Under the pieces are notes generated by a model. The model was not told the DNA's origin. It made no database searches and was given only the letters and a program-made list of their open reading frames with translations. The translations under genes were made by a program, and so were the position numbers. A stretch of 6,695 nt of DNA from an uncultured Clostridium sp. (lineage in GTDB: Bacteria > Bacillota > Clostridia > Lachnospirales > Lachnospiraceae): positions 1-6,695 of the forward strand of contig USFH01000120.1 in assembly GCA_900553925.1 (NCBI GenBank), given 5' to 3'. This document shows positions 6,060-6,695 of this stretch, one piece after another. How positions within the stretch are numbered: position 1 is the first letter of the stretch; every line of letters starts with the position of its first letter.

Positions 6060-6092
6060 CGTTTGTTTTCTTCCCCAGTCCCAAATATTCAT

Positions 6093-6296
6093 TTTATAAA
6101 TAGTATCATAAAAAAACCATCAAAACTGAATCCTGCTGTTTTGGTTGTATATTCGGTATAATTTACGTTTTATTTACAAAACCAGACTAGGGATATCTTA
6201 GCAAACATAAGGAGTCAAAAACAGAAAATGCAAATAATATGCAAAAATTTGTAAAATTTGGTATATCTTACACTTTTATAAAAACCAAAGCGCGAA
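6093..6296. other. AT-rich intergenic region upstream of the LytTR gene
   Basis: I see no gene in this gap. On the minus strand it holds an imperfect promoter candidate (TTGATG at plus 6118-6123, TATAAA at 6093-6098, 19-bp spacer), whose start would fall near 6086 and so favours ATG 6059. A weak inverted repeat, CAAAAC...GTTTTG (6121-6126 and 6138-6143), is followed on the minus strand by seven T. Two related stretches, GGTATAATTTACGTTTTAT at 6155 and GGTATATCTTACACTTTTAT at 6260, are direct near-repeats 105 nt apart. ATATCTTA also recurs at 6193-6200 and 6263-6270. These could be regulator sites or simply AT-rich coincidence. Confidence 0.5.
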
Positions 6297-6308
6297 TTAC
6301 ATCGCGCT
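6289..6308 (-). terminator. Intrinsic terminator overlapping the stop codon of the right-edge gene
   Basis: On the minus strand AGCGCGA and TCGCGCT pair as a 7-bp GC-rich stem around the loop TGTAAT, followed by TTGGTTTTTATAAAA. The TAA stop of the upstream gene (6297-6299) lies in the loop, so the last sense codons form the first arm. Confidence 0.8.
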
Positions 6309-6695
6309 CCTGTTCAGATTAAATTCAATTGTCACCTGAAACACCGATTTCTGTGTATCCGGATCATCATACGAAAAATACAGCTTATATCTTCCATCCT
6401 CTAAATCAGAATCAAGCGGAACATACAACGTAAAGGTATCATCGGCAAAATGAAACTCCGGTGGATATGCAACTGCATAGTCCCAGTCACCAGACGCATC
6501 TCCTACATTATAGATTGCCCGGTATATGCCATAATCTGAATCATACCGTTCAAAGGTGTAGGAGTAAATCAGATTGTCCACTACCTGCGGCGTATCCTCC
6601 AGAATACTATCATAATATTTTAATCTGAGCCTTGCGCAGTCCCCTTCATAGGTAACTGACGCCAGGCCGTCCTCCGTTTCCATCGTATAGCCCCG
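6297..6695 (-). CDS. Hypothetical protein, C-terminal part of a beta-rich, probably extracytoplasmic protein (N-terminus outside window)
   Basis: The frame is open to the right edge with no stop upstream of ATG 6683 (RGYT precedes METEDG), and that ATG has no SD. I therefore read this as the last 132 codons of a longer gene. The sequence is acidic and rich in Tyr, Asp and aromatic residues in an alternating pattern (RAIYNV, FTLYVPL, GRYKLYFSYDD, SVFQVTIEFNL), which suggests an Ig-like or jelly-roll beta-sandwich at the C-terminus. No catalytic motif, membrane segment or sorting signal is visible in this part. The pattern FTxY(V/I)...GxY resembles the C-terminal domain of the SGNH protein at 1122-2528, hinting at a related surface or carbohydrate-contacting role. 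It ends at a terminator and is a separate transcription unit from the LytTR gene. I do not recognise the family. Confidence 0.7.
   Translation of the reverse strand, partial: RGYTMETEDGLASVTYEGDCARLRLKYYDSILEDTPQVVDNLIYSYTFERYDSDYGIYRAIYNVGDASGDWDYAVAYPPEFHFADDTFTLYVPLDSDLEDGRYKLYFSYDDPDTQKSVFQVTIEFNLNRSAM

Noticed and set aside
6060..6092. Longer start (ATG 6092) for the LytTR gene
   Set aside because: No SD precedes it, the 11 extra residues do not fit the receiver fold start, and the candidate -10 lies directly against it; ATG 6059 has a better SD.
6121..6129. Minus-strand TCAGTTTTG, 8 of 9 fit to a LytTR-type binding site
   Set aside because: LytTR sites normally come as pairs about one or two helical turns apart in the same orientation; I found no partner at 21 nt on either side.
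6157..6162. Perfect TATAAT on the plus strand in the intergenic gap
   Set aside because: No acceptable -35 element at 15-19 bp, and a plus-strand transcript would only run into the end of the minus-strand gene at 6297.
6228..6254. Plus-strand mini-frame of 8 codons preceded by AAGGAG (6209-6214), possible leader peptide
   Set aside because: The SD spacing is long (13 nt), the peptide has no regulatory codon run and no plus-strand gene follows it; chance is likely.

Overview
The window looks like chromosomal DNA from an anaerobic Bacillota, most likely a Lachnospiraceae-type gut Clostridia. The basis is AGGAGG-type ribosome binding sites, LytTR regulators, a DHHW/MBOAT surface-acylation pair and a Thr-rich lipoprotein. 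That taxonomic call is an inference from gene content, not a search result. Every gene I can support lies on the minus strand, so transcription runs from high to low coordinates; the plus-strand open frames all read as shadows.

Right to left: (a) 6297-6695 is the 3' end of a secreted-looking beta-rich protein of unknown function, closed by an intrinsic terminator that overlaps its stop codon. (b) 6093-6296 is an AT-rich intergenic gap. (c) 5349-6059 encodes a LytTR-type regulator, followed by a strong terminator at 5303-5332. (d) A tightly spaced run then follows: a receiver-LytTR-FHA fusion regulator (4220-5284), a 62-residue zinc-ribbon protein (4010-4198), an MBOAT O-acyltransferase (2549-3976), its AlgJ/AlgX/DHHW-type SGNH partner (1122-2528), a repeat-bearing lipoprotein (603-1106) and the start of rsmE (from 590). 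Gaps are 33 nt or less, and two Shine-Dalgarno sequences overlap the preceding stop codon, so the run is probably an operon with possible internal promoters.

Taken together, the run pairs signal input with cell-surface modification. FHA domains bind phosphothreonine, so Ser/Thr-kinase input is plausible. The MBOAT and SGNH proteins form the classic two-part machine that moves an acyl group, usually acetyl, across the membrane and onto an extracellular polymer. The lipoprotein would sit at the same surface. Both LytTR regulators lack the phosphoacceptor aspartate (Glu in one, Asn in the other), which suggests they are not controlled by ordinary histidine-kinase phosphorylation.

The left edge is anomalous. 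The rsmE frame runs without a stop into a phage terminase large-subunit sequence near position 200, with a GC jump from about 48% to about 58% by hand count. This is most easily explained as an assembly chimera at a short shared sequence, so positions 1 to about 200 should not be trusted as native context.
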